Source: an uncultured Peptococcaceae bacterium
Lineage (GTDB): Bacteria > Bacillota > Peptococcia > Peptococcales > Peptococcaceae
DNA: 12,190 nucleotides
Reading direction: 5' to 3'
Assembly: GCA_958451915.1 (NCBI GenBank)
Contig: CAUDRX010000061.1
Span: 1-12,190 of the forward strand
The translations under genes were made by a program, and so were the position numbers. Below, piece after piece: positions 1 to 6,153 of this stretch (the first letter of the stretch is position 1; each line of letters begins with the position of its first letter). The notes below the pieces were generated by a model that was not told the DNA's origin, searched no databases, and was given only the letters and a program-made list of their open reading frames with translations.

Positions 1-1
1 C

Positions 2-2308
2 GTCACCATGGCAGCTTTCGTAGTAACCATGATGCCTTTCGCTGCTTTTGCGGCTGATACTGGCAATACTGCTGACTATGAGACTTCTCTTTCTTATGTT
101 GGCACTGTTGACAGTGAAGAAACCGCAGACGTTAATGAAAAAGTTGACGTTGCTTTTGAAATCAATGATGCAAATGGTAACCCTGTAAAAAGTGCGGGAG
201 ATGCTGTTGCTACTTATTTCTGGGTAACTGATGAAAGTGGCAATGTAGCACGTACAGTAAATTACTTCTCTGATAACGAGCAGCCTATTACTGGTACCGA
301 TAAGGTTAAGACCATTAATCAGGGTAAAGTACTGAAGCTGGGCACTGTACAGGATGCTAAGGAAATCAAAGTGTCCTTCACCCAGCCAGGGACATACACC
401 CTTCATGCTGGTGCAAACTATGATCTGAGCAAAGATGTTACCGATGTAACCAAGCTTTCCATGCTCCAGACTGAAGAAGGTTACAACACCATCGAAGTCA
501 CTGCTGAAAGTGCAGAAATTGACGGCATCACTGTTGACGGTCAGAATGGCGTTACTGTCAAAGACAATGGCGAAGGCAACTTCACCGTTAACGAAAAGAT
601 CAAGCCAAACAGCACTGCTACTCAGAGACTGACTGTCACTGCTAAAGATGGTTCCGCAGCTGCTAAGAACGAAAACTTCACCATCGACACCTCCAGCAGC
701 AACATCAATGTGACTGCTAAGGATATGAGAGGCAATGATTTCGAAGCAGGCACTGCTACCACCGACCGCAATGGTCAGTTCCAGCTCGTTTACACTGTTG
801 CTAAAGCTGGCGAATACAAGATCTATCTTGAATCCGAAGATGGCTATGAAGCAGTCATCAATGTAACCAGCGACGACATCAATGTATATCCAGCTGACAT
901 CGTTGCTACCGAAGACAATGCTAAAGTTCTGAACAAAGACACTCTGAACGCTGAAACCACCGCTTATCTGAGCGATGCTGTTCAGTTCCAGATTACCGAC
1001 AATAACGGTACCGTTCTGGAAGGTACGGATGCTATCAAAGATGAACCAGCAACCACTGGCGCCGCTGATTATGTGAAGCTCCTTGACAAGCCAGAGAAGT
1101 TCGACGCTGACAATGCCAGCAAGTTTGCTCTCGCTTGGGATTCAGATGAAGAAGTTTACACCCTGAGCTACACCGGTAAGAACCTCGTTGATGGCGAATA
1201 CACCGTACGTGTTGCTCTCGAAGAAACTGGCGAATATGCTGACGTGACCTTCACTGTAGATACCTATGGCAAGACCCAGTCCATCAAGATCGATACTGAT
1301 GAAGAAGTCGTTCTCGGCCAGCCTGTCACTGGTAAGGTTGTAGAAGTCGATGAAAACGGCCTCGAAAAACCAATGAAGAACACCGACTACTCCCTCAGTA
1401 TCACTGGTAAAGCGCTGAATGATGAAAAGGTAAGTTGGAGCGAAGAGGATACCAAGTTCAGCAAAGGCACTATTGCTGACCGTTTCAATCTTCTCGACAT
1501 CGCAGGTACTCAGATCAGCATCATCGCCGTATCTGAAAAGTACGGCATGGCTACTGCTGATGTGACTGCTGTTGCTCAGGCAAGCACTGCTAGTCTCTCC
1601 TTCGACAGCACCAATGGTGTTGCAGATAAGAACAACACCGTTAATGTTTCTGTCGTTGATGAAGATGGCAATGTAATGGATAAAGTTTCCGGTAAAGTAT
1701 ATGCTTATGTCGCAGATCAGAGCAACGAAGATGCTAAGGTTGAAGTTGACGTTATGAACTCTGATGACAAGGCTTCCAAGGGTAAAGCTAGAATCTCCAT
1801 CTACTCCAACCTTGAAACCACCGTTGATGTTGTCGTAGCTATCCAGGCAAACGATAATGACGGCAGTGCTATCTATGCTGACACCCTCGAATACACCATC
1901 GGTGAAGAAGACATCAACGCTGACACCACCGTTGCTATGACCATCGGTTCTTCCGATATCATCGTTAACAACGACATTGTCAGCGGCGACGCTGCACCAT
2001 TCGTTGACAGCAACTGGAGAACCATGGTTCCTGTACGTGCTCTGTCCGAAGCTTTCGGCGGCAGTGCTGAATGGGATGGCGACGCTCGCACCGTTACTGT
2101 TGTGAACGGCGACACCACTATCGTCTTCAACGCTGACAGCGACAAGTACACTGTCAATGGCGAAGAAAAGACCATGGACACCGAACTCACCATCGTTGAT
2201 GGCCGCACCTATGTCCCAGTACGTTTCGTAGCTGACGAACTCGGCTACCAGATCACCGTACTGAAAGACGCTCAGGGCCTCACCGCTGGCGTAGTCTTCC
2301 AGAAATAA
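2..2308 (+). CDS. Secreted stalk-domain (copper amine oxidase N-like) Ig-rich surface protein, 5' partial
   Basis: Secreted, probably surface-associated protein. The reading frame is open to the left edge (GTC ACC precede the first ATG at 8), and the visible signal peptide lacks a basic N-region, so the true start is probably outside the window. A hydrophobic stretch ends in AFA-AD, a good signal peptidase I site about 15 residues after the ATG at 8. The middle (about residues 20-640) is acidic, beta-rich and Ig-like, with repeated phrases such as DENG, DEDGN and TYTLHAG. Residues about 640-766 form two copper amine oxidase N-like stalk motifs with the hallmark MVPVRALSEAFGG and YVPVRFVADELGY segments. 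There is no SLH domain, so anchoring is unknown. Base composition is more AT-rich than its neighbours, and all 13 prolines I read use CCT or CCA, which could mean high expression or a different origin. A structural or S-layer-like role is inference only. Confidence 0.86.
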   Translation, partial: VTMAAFVVTMMPFAAFAADTGNTADYETSLSYVGTVDSEETADVNEKVDVAFEINDANGNPVKSAGDAVATYFWVTDESGNVARTVNYFSDNEQPITGTDKVKTINQGKVLKLGTVQDAKEIKVSFTQPGTYTLHAGANYDLSKDVTDVTKLSMLQTEEGYNTIEVTAESAEIDGITVDGQNGVTVKDNGEGNFTVNEKIKPNSTATQRLTVTAKDGSAAAKNENFTIDTSSSNINVTAKDMRGNDFEAGTATTDRNGQFQLVYTVAKAGEYKIYLESEDGYEAVINVTSDDINVYPADIVATEDNAKVLNKDTLNAETTAYLSDAVQFQITDNNGTVLEGTDAIKDEPATTGAADYVKLLDKPEKFDADNASKFALAWDSDEEVYTLSYTGKNLVDGEYTVRVALEETGEYADVTFTVDTYGKTQSIKIDTDEEVVLGQPVTGKVVEVDENGLEKPMKNTDYSLSITGKALNDEKVSWSEEDTKFSKGTIADRFNLLDIAGTQISIIAVSEKYGMATADVTAVAQASTASLSFDSTNGVADKNNTVNVSVVDEDGNVMDKVSGKVYAYVADQSNEDAKVEVDVMNSDDKASKGKARISIYSNLETTVDVVVAIQANDNDGSAIYADTLEYTIGEEDINADTTVAMTIGSSDIIVNNDIVSGDAAPFVDSNWRTMVPVRALSEAFGGSAEWDGDARTVTVVNGDTTIVFNADSDKYTVNGEEKTMDTELTIVDGRTYVPVRFVADELGYQITVLKDAQGLTAGVVFQK

Positions 2309-2341
2309 TCTTCACCGCATCAGCGGCTGAATGAGAAAAAC

Positions 2342-2372
2342 AAAATCCCGTCTCGATGAGGCGGGATTTTTT
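2342..2372. terminator. Bidirectional Rho-independent terminator after the first stalk gene
   Basis: AAAATCCCG at 2342-2350 pairs with CGGGATTTT at 2362-2370. Continuing inward through a T-G wobble and CTC/GAG gives a 13-bp stem with a GAT loop. A T run (2367-2372) follows. The A-rich left flank would be a U-rich tail on the minus strand, so it could stop transcripts from either side. Confidence 0.9.
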
Positions 2373-2429
2373 ATGTATGAATGTTTTGAGACGATGCCAT
2401 GAAAACCTTTTGCATTTGCGATGTTGTAA

Positions 2430-2455
2430 TTGACGGATCGTGATGTTACGATAAT
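2430..2455 (+). promoter_or_regulatory. Candidate promoter for the structured RNA region
   Basis: TTGACG at 2430-2435 matches a -35 box well and GATAAT at 2450-2455 matches a -10 box. The 14-base spacer is short, so this is weak. If real, transcription would start near 2461, at the edge of the first hairpin of the structured region. Confidence 0.3.
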
Positions 2456-2456
2456 A

Positions 2457-2713
2457 GTGGCAGAGGTTCTGCCGCTTCATTAGTCATTCATAAGAGGAAA
2501 AATCTAATGACTGAGAAGTTTGGAGCATCTTCGGAAAATGCTCCAACAGGCAACTTGAGTGTCTGTTCGGGCGATGAAGTATGTGGGTGTGTCGGCGTGC
2601 ACTGACATATGGAGCTCTGCGGGAGGGGTTGTGCAGTGGTACCCCATGCCGACTAGGTTGAAAGACTGAAAGAAAATGCTCATTGCCCTGCCTGACGGCG
2701 GGGCAATTTTTTT
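2457..2713 (+). ncRNA. Candidate structured non-coding RNA or leader, family not recognised
   Basis: This gene-free stretch folds into consecutive strong hairpins and ends in a textbook terminator. Hairpin A pairs GGCAGA 2459-2464 with TCTGCC 2468-2473. Hairpin B pairs 2475-2488 with 2506-2518 (13 bp, one bulged A, 17-base purine-rich loop). Hairpin C pairs 2520-2528 with 2538-2546 and can contain a C(UUCG)G tetraloop. Hairpin D pairs CAGGCA 2547-2552 with TGTCTG 2560-2565. Hairpin E pairs GTCGGCGTG 2591-2599 with CATGCCGAC 2645-2653 and, inside it, CACTG 2600-2604 with CAGTG 2634-2638. The terminator stem is 2682-2707. It lacks the tmRNA tag, the RNase P and SRP core motifs and the full T-box core. 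It may be an independent small RNA or an attenuating leader for the downstream kinase operon; the 5' end is uncertain. Confidence 0.5.
2682..2713 (+). terminator. Rho-independent terminator of the structured RNA
   Basis: ATTGCCCTGCC at 2682-2692 pairs with GGCGGGGCAAT at 2697-2707 around a TGAC loop, an 11-bp stem with one G-U pair, followed by a T run (2707-2713). No protein gene lies directly upstream, which is the main reason to suspect a non-coding transcript. Confidence 0.9.
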
Positions 2714-2810
2714 AAGGTGGGGATCAGATGGCGGACCTTCTTCTCTATAAATCAAAGACCGACAGAAGGCCTGGAGAAACAGTGGTCCAGCATGATAAAT
2801 TGACAGGTGA

Positions 2811-2839
2811 GAGCTGACTGAAAGGTTGGCTCTTTTTTT
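2811..2839 (+). terminator. Second tandem Rho-independent terminator upstream of the kinase operon
   Basis: GAGCTGAC at 2811-2818 pairs with GTTGGCTC at 2825-2832 (8 bp, two G-U pairs, TGAAAG loop), followed by seven T (2833-2839). The 97 bases between this and the previous terminator hold no gene; TATAAA at 2746-2751 is a weak -10 candidate without a good -35. It may end a short second RNA or back up the first terminator. Confidence 0.75.
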
Positions 2840-2869
2840 ATGGCGTTGTGTCGTGCTTCCTGCACAAAA

Positions 2870-2886
2870 GTTTATCCGCTGTTTAT
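2870..2886 (+). promoter_or_regulatory. Direct-repeat operator (11-base period) of the two-component operon
   Basis: GTTTAT occurs at 2870-2875 and again at 2881-2886, exactly one 11-base period apart, on one face of the helix. A further out-of-phase GTTTAT is at 2900-2905. OmpR/PhoB-family regulators typically bind direct repeats of about this period. The same element, at the same distances from the -10 box, precedes the zinc-ribbon gene, which supports autoregulation by the response regulator encoded at 4401. Confidence 0.6.
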
Positions 2887-2904
2887 ACCCGGATGGCTGG
2901 TTTA

Positions 2905-2913
2905 TGCTATACT
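2905..2913 (+). promoter_or_regulatory. Extended -10 promoter of the two-component operon
   Basis: TGCTATACT at 2905-2913 is an extended -10 element (TGn plus TATACT). No good -35 box lies 16-18 bases upstream; the direct repeats occupy that region instead, as expected for an activator-dependent promoter. The start would be near 2920, about 37 bases before the kinase start codon. Confidence 0.65.
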
Positions 2914-2956
2914 TACGCTATGAAATGACGCACTGAGTCAAAAAGGAGGGCTTACG

Positions 2957-4408
2957 ATGAAGATCAGGACGCGGCTTACGGTGTCAAACTTTCTGATGAT
3001 CCTGGTGCCGGTGATGATGACGCTGGTGACGGCGCTGCTGTGCCTGGGGCTGATCTGGCTGGGGCTGTCCTTTGGCGGCGGGCTGGGTTTTGATGACCGG
3101 GAAGATCTGGAGGAAGCAGGTGAGGGGATCGTGACGGTGGCGGCGCAGGCGCTGTCGGCGGACGATGATGCGGCGCGGGTGACGCGGCTCTCGCGGCTTT
3201 CGGCTTTTCTGGATGACAACGCGATGCGTCTTGTGGTGACGCGGGACGGGGAAACGTTCTACAGCCACGGGACGGAGAGCGAGGACGATGCGGCACTGGC
3301 GGCGGCGGCGGACGGTCTGGCATCGGGCGGCAGCCTGAGTGTGGGCGAGCGCACGCTGTTCGTGGAGCAGGTGCATACGCAGAGCGGCGATTTCCAGATC
3401 GCGCTCTATGGCACGGAAACTGAGATGAACACGGGCTTCCTCGAGATGCTGCTGGCGATCGTGGCGGTGATCCTGGTGGCGGCGATACTGATCACGCTGC
3501 TGTTGACGAACCATTTCCTGACGCGCTTTGTCTTCCGCAAGATCGAAGCGCCGCTGGATATCCTGGCCGCAGGGGTGCAGGAGATCGGTGCGGGGAACCT
3601 GGACTACCGCATTGATTACAGGGAAAACGACGAGTTCGCGCCGATCTGCGCGGAGTTCAACGAAATGGCGCTCAGGCTGAAACGGTCGGTGGAGGCGACG
3701 CAGCGTCAGGAAGAAAGCCGTAAGCAGCTGATGGCGAGCATGAGCCACGACCTGCGTTCGCCGCTGACGTCGATCCAGGCCTATGTGGAAGGGCTGTTGG
3801 ACGGGGTGGCGGCAACACCGGAGAAACAGCAGGCTTACCTGCAGACGATCAAGACCAAGGCGGAAGAGATCCAGCGTATGGTGACGCAGATCTTCCAGTA
3901 TTCGAAGATGGATCTGGAAAACTATCCGGTCGATCTGGTGCCGATAAAGCTCGATGAAGAGCTGAGCGCCTTTCTTGAGGTGGTGGCGCAGGATTATGCG
4001 GCCAAGGGCCTGATCGTGGAGACAGGGACGATGGATGCGGTGACGGCGATGGCGGATGCGGAGCTTTTGGAGCGCTGCATCGTCAACATCCTGGACAACA
4101 GCGCCAAGTACAAGACGGCGGAGACGGGCCATGCGACCCTCACCATCAGGGATGCGGGCACGTCGGTCGAGATCACGATCGCTGATGACGGACCGGGTGT
4201 GCCGGAGGCGGCTGTGGCGAAGCTCTTTGATGTGTTCTATCGCAGCGATCCGTCGCGGCATGACCCGAACCAGGGCAGCGGCCTGGGGCTGGCGATCGTG
4301 GCACGGGCGGTGGCGCGCATGGGCGGCACGGCAGCGGCGGGCAACGTGGCGCCGCATGGTCTGGCGGTCACGCTGACATTGCCAAAGGAGGAAGAGAACG
4401 ATGGATAA
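2957..4408 (+). CDS. Membrane sensor histidine kinase (HAMP, HisKA, HATPase_c)
   Basis: Sensor kinase of a two-component system; it autophosphorylates on histidine and passes phosphate to the response regulator encoded immediately downstream. AAGGAGGG at 2943-2950 sits 6 bases before this ATG. Residues about 12-38 form the first membrane segment, 40-155 an extracytoplasmic sensing region, and 158-185 the second segment. A HAMP linker (about 186-245) follows, then HisKA with H264 in SMSHDLRSPL, and an HATPase_c domain with the N box around N377 and N381 (NILDNSAKY), the G1 box DDGPG around 410-414, and the G2 box GSGLGLA starting at 440. All catalytic motifs look intact at 483 aa. The last 8 bases overlap the regulator gene, implying translational coupling. 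The extracytoplasmic region has no domain I recognise, so the stimulus is unknown. Codon use is strongly G-ending (GCG, GTG, CTG). Confidence 0.96.
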   Translation: MKIRTRLTVSNFLMILVPVMMTLVTALLCLGLIWLGLSFGGGLGFDDREDLEEAGEGIVTVAAQALSADDDAARVTRLSRLSAFLDDNAMRLVVTRDGETFYSHGTESEDDAALAAAADGLASGGSLSVGERTLFVEQVHTQSGDFQIALYGTETEMNTGFLEMLLAIVAVILVAAILITLLLTNHFLTRFVFRKIEAPLDILAAGVQEIGAGNLDYRIDYRENDEFAPICAEFNEMALRLKRSVEATQRQEESRKQLMASMSHDLRSPLTSIQAYVEGLLDGVAATPEKQQAYLQTIKTKAEEIQRMVTQIFQYSKMDLENYPVDLVPIKLDEELSAFLEVVAQDYAAKGLIVETGTMDAVTAMADAELLERCIVNILDNSAKYKTAETGHATLTIRDAGTSVEITIADDGPGVPEAAVAKLFDVFYRSDPSRHDPNQGSGLGLAIVARAVARMGGTAAAGNVAPHGLAVTLTLPKEEENDG

Positions 4409-5099
4409 GATCCTGATCATAGAAGACGACGAAGCGATCGCGGCGATCGAACGTGATTATCTGGAGATGAACGGCTTTGCGGTGGAGATCGCTTCTGACG
4501 GGCCGACGGGCATGATGCGCGGGCAGAGCGGGGCTTTTGACCTGATCCTTCTGGATCTGATGCTGCCGGGGATGGATGGCTTTGCGATCTGCCGGCACTT
4601 GCGCGAGACGGTGGATGTGCCGATCCTTATGGTGACGGCGCGGCAGGAGGATGTGGACAAGATCCGCGGCCTTGGGCTGGGGGCGGACGATTACATTGAG
4701 AAGCCGTTCTCGCCGAGTGTGCTGGTGGCGCGGGTGAAGGCGCATCTGGCGCGCTATCGCCGGCTCACACAGGCGGAAAAGCCGCAGGCGGAGATCCAGA
4801 TCGGCGGCATCCGTGTCAATGAAGCGGCGCGCCGTGTGTATGTGGAAGGACACGAGGTGGAGCTGACAAACAAGGAATACGAGCTTTTGCTCTTTCTGAT
4901 GCTGCACGTGGATACGGTCTTCAGCCGCGAACAGCTCTACGAACGCATCTGGGGCTGGGAAGCGATGGGCGACAGTGCCACGGTGGCGGTCCACATCAAC
5001 CGCCTGCGCAAAAAGATCGAGGCAGACCCGGCGCATCCGCGCTATATCGAATCGGTCTGGGGCGCAGGATACCGTTTTCAGGTGGAAAGCGGGAAGTAG
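4401..5099 (+). CDS. OmpR/PhoB-family response regulator
   Basis: DNA-binding partner of the upstream kinase. AAAGGAGG at 4384-4391 gives good spacing to the ATG at 4401, which lies inside the end of the kinase gene (ATGGATAA overlap). The receiver domain (about residues 1-118) has the acidic pair D9/D10, the phosphoacceptor D52 in LLDLMLPGMDG, T79 and K101 in YIEKPFSP. Residues about 130-230 form a winged helix with the OmpR-family signature: LTNKEYELLLFL, then FSREQLYERIWG, recognition helix AVHINRLRKKIE and the wing IESVWGAGYRF. Full length at 232 aa. Likely DNA targets are the 11-base-period GTTTAT repeats before its own operon and before the gene at 5417. A specific name such as PhoP, VanR or WalR cannot be assigned from this alone. 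Confidence 0.96.
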   Translation: MDKILIIEDDEAIAAIERDYLEMNGFAVEIASDGPTGMMRGQSGAFDLILLDLMLPGMDGFAICRHLRETVDVPILMVTARQEDVDKIRGLGLGADDYIEKPFSPSVLVARVKAHLARYRRLTQAEKPQAEIQIGGIRVNEAARRVYVEGHEVELTNKEYELLLFLMLHVDTVFSREQLYERIWGWEAMGDSATVAVHINRLRKKIEADPAHPRYIESVWGAGYRFQVESGK

Positions 5100-5145
5100 A
5101 TGCGGCGGGCGTGCCTGCCTGCGAAAAATGGTCTGCTGTGGACCG

Positions 5146-5181
5146 GAGCGTGCACTTGCTTTGCGTGCACGCTCTTTTTTT
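5146..5181 (+). terminator. Terminator of the kinase/regulator operon
   Basis: GAGCGTGCAC at 5146-5155 pairs perfectly with GTGCACGCTC at 5165-5174 (10 bp, 9-base loop), followed by seven T. The T run is followed directly by eight G (5182-5189), an unusual homopolymer junction. Confidence 0.92.
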
Positions 5182-5183
5182 GG

Positions 5184-5318
5184 GGGGGGCATGCCTTTGG
5201 CGGCCATCTCAACGAAGCACACATCAGCGCCACGGCGGAGCTGGTGGTGCGCTGTCTGCCGGGCAGCACGGAGCGCCGTTTTGACGATGAGGTGGGGCTG
5301 AACCTGATCGCGTTCTGA
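5184..5318 (+). pseudogene. Possible C-terminal remnant of a protein-coding gene
   Basis: The frame ending in TGA at 5316-5318 reads as plausible protein over its last ~43 codons (segments such as HLNEAHISATAEL and RRFDDEVGLNLIAF), with the G-ending codon choice of the neighbouring genes (CTG GTG GTG, CCG, GCG). It has no usable start after the terminator. Extending it back to the ATG at 5100, which abuts the regulator stop, would run it through the terminator hairpin and the T7G8 tract. It could be a decayed gene end, a short 72-aa protein from 5100, or chance open frame in GC-rich DNA. No family recognised. Confidence 0.22.
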
Positions 5319-5328
5319 GCCTGGAAGA

Positions 5329-5372
5329 GTTTATCTTTTGTTTATCGAGGTGTTATCGGCTGTTTAATCCTC
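5329..5372 (+). promoter_or_regulatory. Four-unit 11-base direct-repeat operator before the zinc-ribbon gene
   Basis: Four consecutive 11-base units can be read: GTTTATCTTTT (5329), GTTTATCGAGG (5340), TGTTATCGGCT (5351) and GTTTAATCCTC (5362). The first two share GTTTATC exactly; the third and fourth are degenerate. The arrangement matches the two-unit array before the kinase operon and suits tandem binding of an OmpR/PhoB-type regulator dimer. Confidence 0.62.
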
Positions 5373-5374
5373 CC

Positions 5375-5383
5375 TGTTATACT
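5375..5383 (+). promoter_or_regulatory. Extended -10 promoter of the zinc-ribbon gene
   Basis: TGTTATACT at 5375-5383 is an extended -10 element nearly identical to the one before the kinase gene. There is no recognisable -35 hexamer; the operator repeats fill that space. Transcription would start near 5390. Confidence 0.65.
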
Positions 5384-5416
5384 TGGACCATCAAGAACAA
5401 CAAAGGAGGATGCATG

Positions 5417-6022
5417 ATGAGTACCTTGAAAAAAGATGTGATGACGCTGGATTTTCAGCGTGTGGCAAAAAGATTTGCGATGTTGGTGGTCGTGCTGGTG
5501 GTGGTCTGTGCGGGGGCTACGGCCTTCCTCCTGAGGACACAGATCGGCGAGCTCTTCGCGCTGGCGGGACAGCCGGGGATGCTCCATGGCGATGGTCTGG
5601 AGCATGCGCTGGAAGCGAGCCTGGCGGGATTCTCCGGTGGCGGGATGACGGCGGCGAGCGCGGGCGCGCGCACGGCGCTTTTGGTGTCGGCTCTGGTCGT
5701 GCTGGCGCTGGGAGCGGCCTATTGGCTGATCGTAGCGGGGTGGCTCTACCAGACGGCGGAACGCGCGGGCAAGAGCGGTGTGTTCTGGCTGGTGCTGGCG
5801 CTCATCGGCAATCTCGCAGCGGTGGCGCTCTTCTTTATCCTGCGCAGCTGGCGTGAGGTGCGCTGTGAAGCCTGCGGCGGCTGGTCGGGCGTCAGGGAAG
5901 CCTATTGCCGTCACTGTGGTGCGGCACTGGCCCACAACTGTCCGAACTGCGGCGCGGCGGTGAAACAGGGCGATACCTACTGCACACACTGTGGTCAGGC
6001 GCTGGAACACGACGAACATTGA
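5417..6022 (+). CDS. Membrane protein with C-terminal double zinc ribbon
   Basis: No named function recognised. AAAGGAGG at 5402-5409 is followed by ATGs at 5414 and 5417 in the same frame; the second gives the better 7-base spacing, yielding 201 aa. Residues about 20-39, 86-110 and 122-142 are hydrophobic membrane segments. The C-terminus carries two zinc-ribbon units: C150/C153 with C164/C167, and C175/C178 with C189/C192, each as CxxC pairs followed by G. With positive residues before the first segment and three segments, the ribbons could lie outside if the N-terminus is inside, so topology is uncertain. It is a single-gene unit between the 11-base operator repeats and its own terminator, making it a likely output of the adjacent two-component system. 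Possible roles are membrane stress adaptation or protein-protein contact; these are guesses. Confidence 0.87.
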   Translation: MSTLKKDVMTLDFQRVAKRFAMLVVVLVVVCAGATAFLLRTQIGELFALAGQPGMLHGDGLEHALEASLAGFSGGGMTAASAGARTALLVSALVVLALGAAYWLIVAGWLYQTAERAGKSGVFWLVLALIGNLAAVALFFILRSWREVRCEACGGWSGVREAYCRHCGAALAHNCPNCGAAVKQGDTYCTHCGQALEHDEH

Positions 6023-6029
6023 CGAAAGG

Positions 6030-6060
6030 ACCTGTCCGGCATCTCCGGGCAGGTTTTTTT
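6030..6060 (+). terminator. Terminator of the zinc-ribbon gene
   Basis: CCTGTCCGG at 6031-6039 pairs with CCGGGCAGG at 6045-6053 (one G-U pair, 5-base loop, A6030-T6054 extends it), followed by a run of seven T ending at 6060. Confidence 0.93.
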
Positions 6061-6068
6061 CATGCGGG

Positions 6069-6097
6069 TTGGCAGGTGCGAAGGGATGCGCTATAAT
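6069..6097 (+). promoter_or_regulatory. Sigma-A-type promoter of the DUF368 gene
   Basis: TTGGCA at 6069-6074, a 17-base spacer, and a perfect TATAAT at 6092-6097. This is the best-matching promoter in the window and predicts constitutive expression. The leader (~50 bases) contains a small hairpin, GCCGC 6115-6119 with GCGGC 6123-6127. Confidence 0.85.
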
Positions 6098-6153
6098 AGA
6101 AGGGTTAGCAAACGGCCGCAGGGCGGCTGATAATGAATGACACGGGAGGAACC

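Noticed and set aside
2546..2566. tRNA anticodon arm (7-base loop on a 7-bp stem)
   Set aside because: The loop lacks the usual U before the anticodon, and no D arm, T arm or acceptor stem can be built around it.
2457..2713. T-box leader
   Set aside because: TGGTACC at 2637-2643 recalls the T-box core, but the full core, stem I motifs and a downstream aminoacyl-tRNA or amino acid gene are missing.
2457..2713. tmRNA, RNase P RNA, SRP RNA or 6S RNA
   Set aside because: No tag reading frame, no conserved P4 or SRP loop motifs, and the 5' and 3' ends do not close into the long 6S-type hairpin.
2504..2755. 83-codon minus-strand frame in the gene-free region
   Set aside because: No ribosome binding site, no recognisable domain, and it runs antisense through the terminator and hairpins of the candidate RNA.
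2984..4420. 478-codon open frame on the minus strand opposite the histidine kinase
   Set aside because: Arg/His/Gln-rich shadow of a GC-rich gene whose intact kinase motifs are on the + strand; no promoter or ribosome binding site.
6133..6153. Upstream start for the DUF368 gene at 6133
   Set aside because: No ribosome binding site precedes it, whereas GGGAGGA lies properly before the ATG at 6154.
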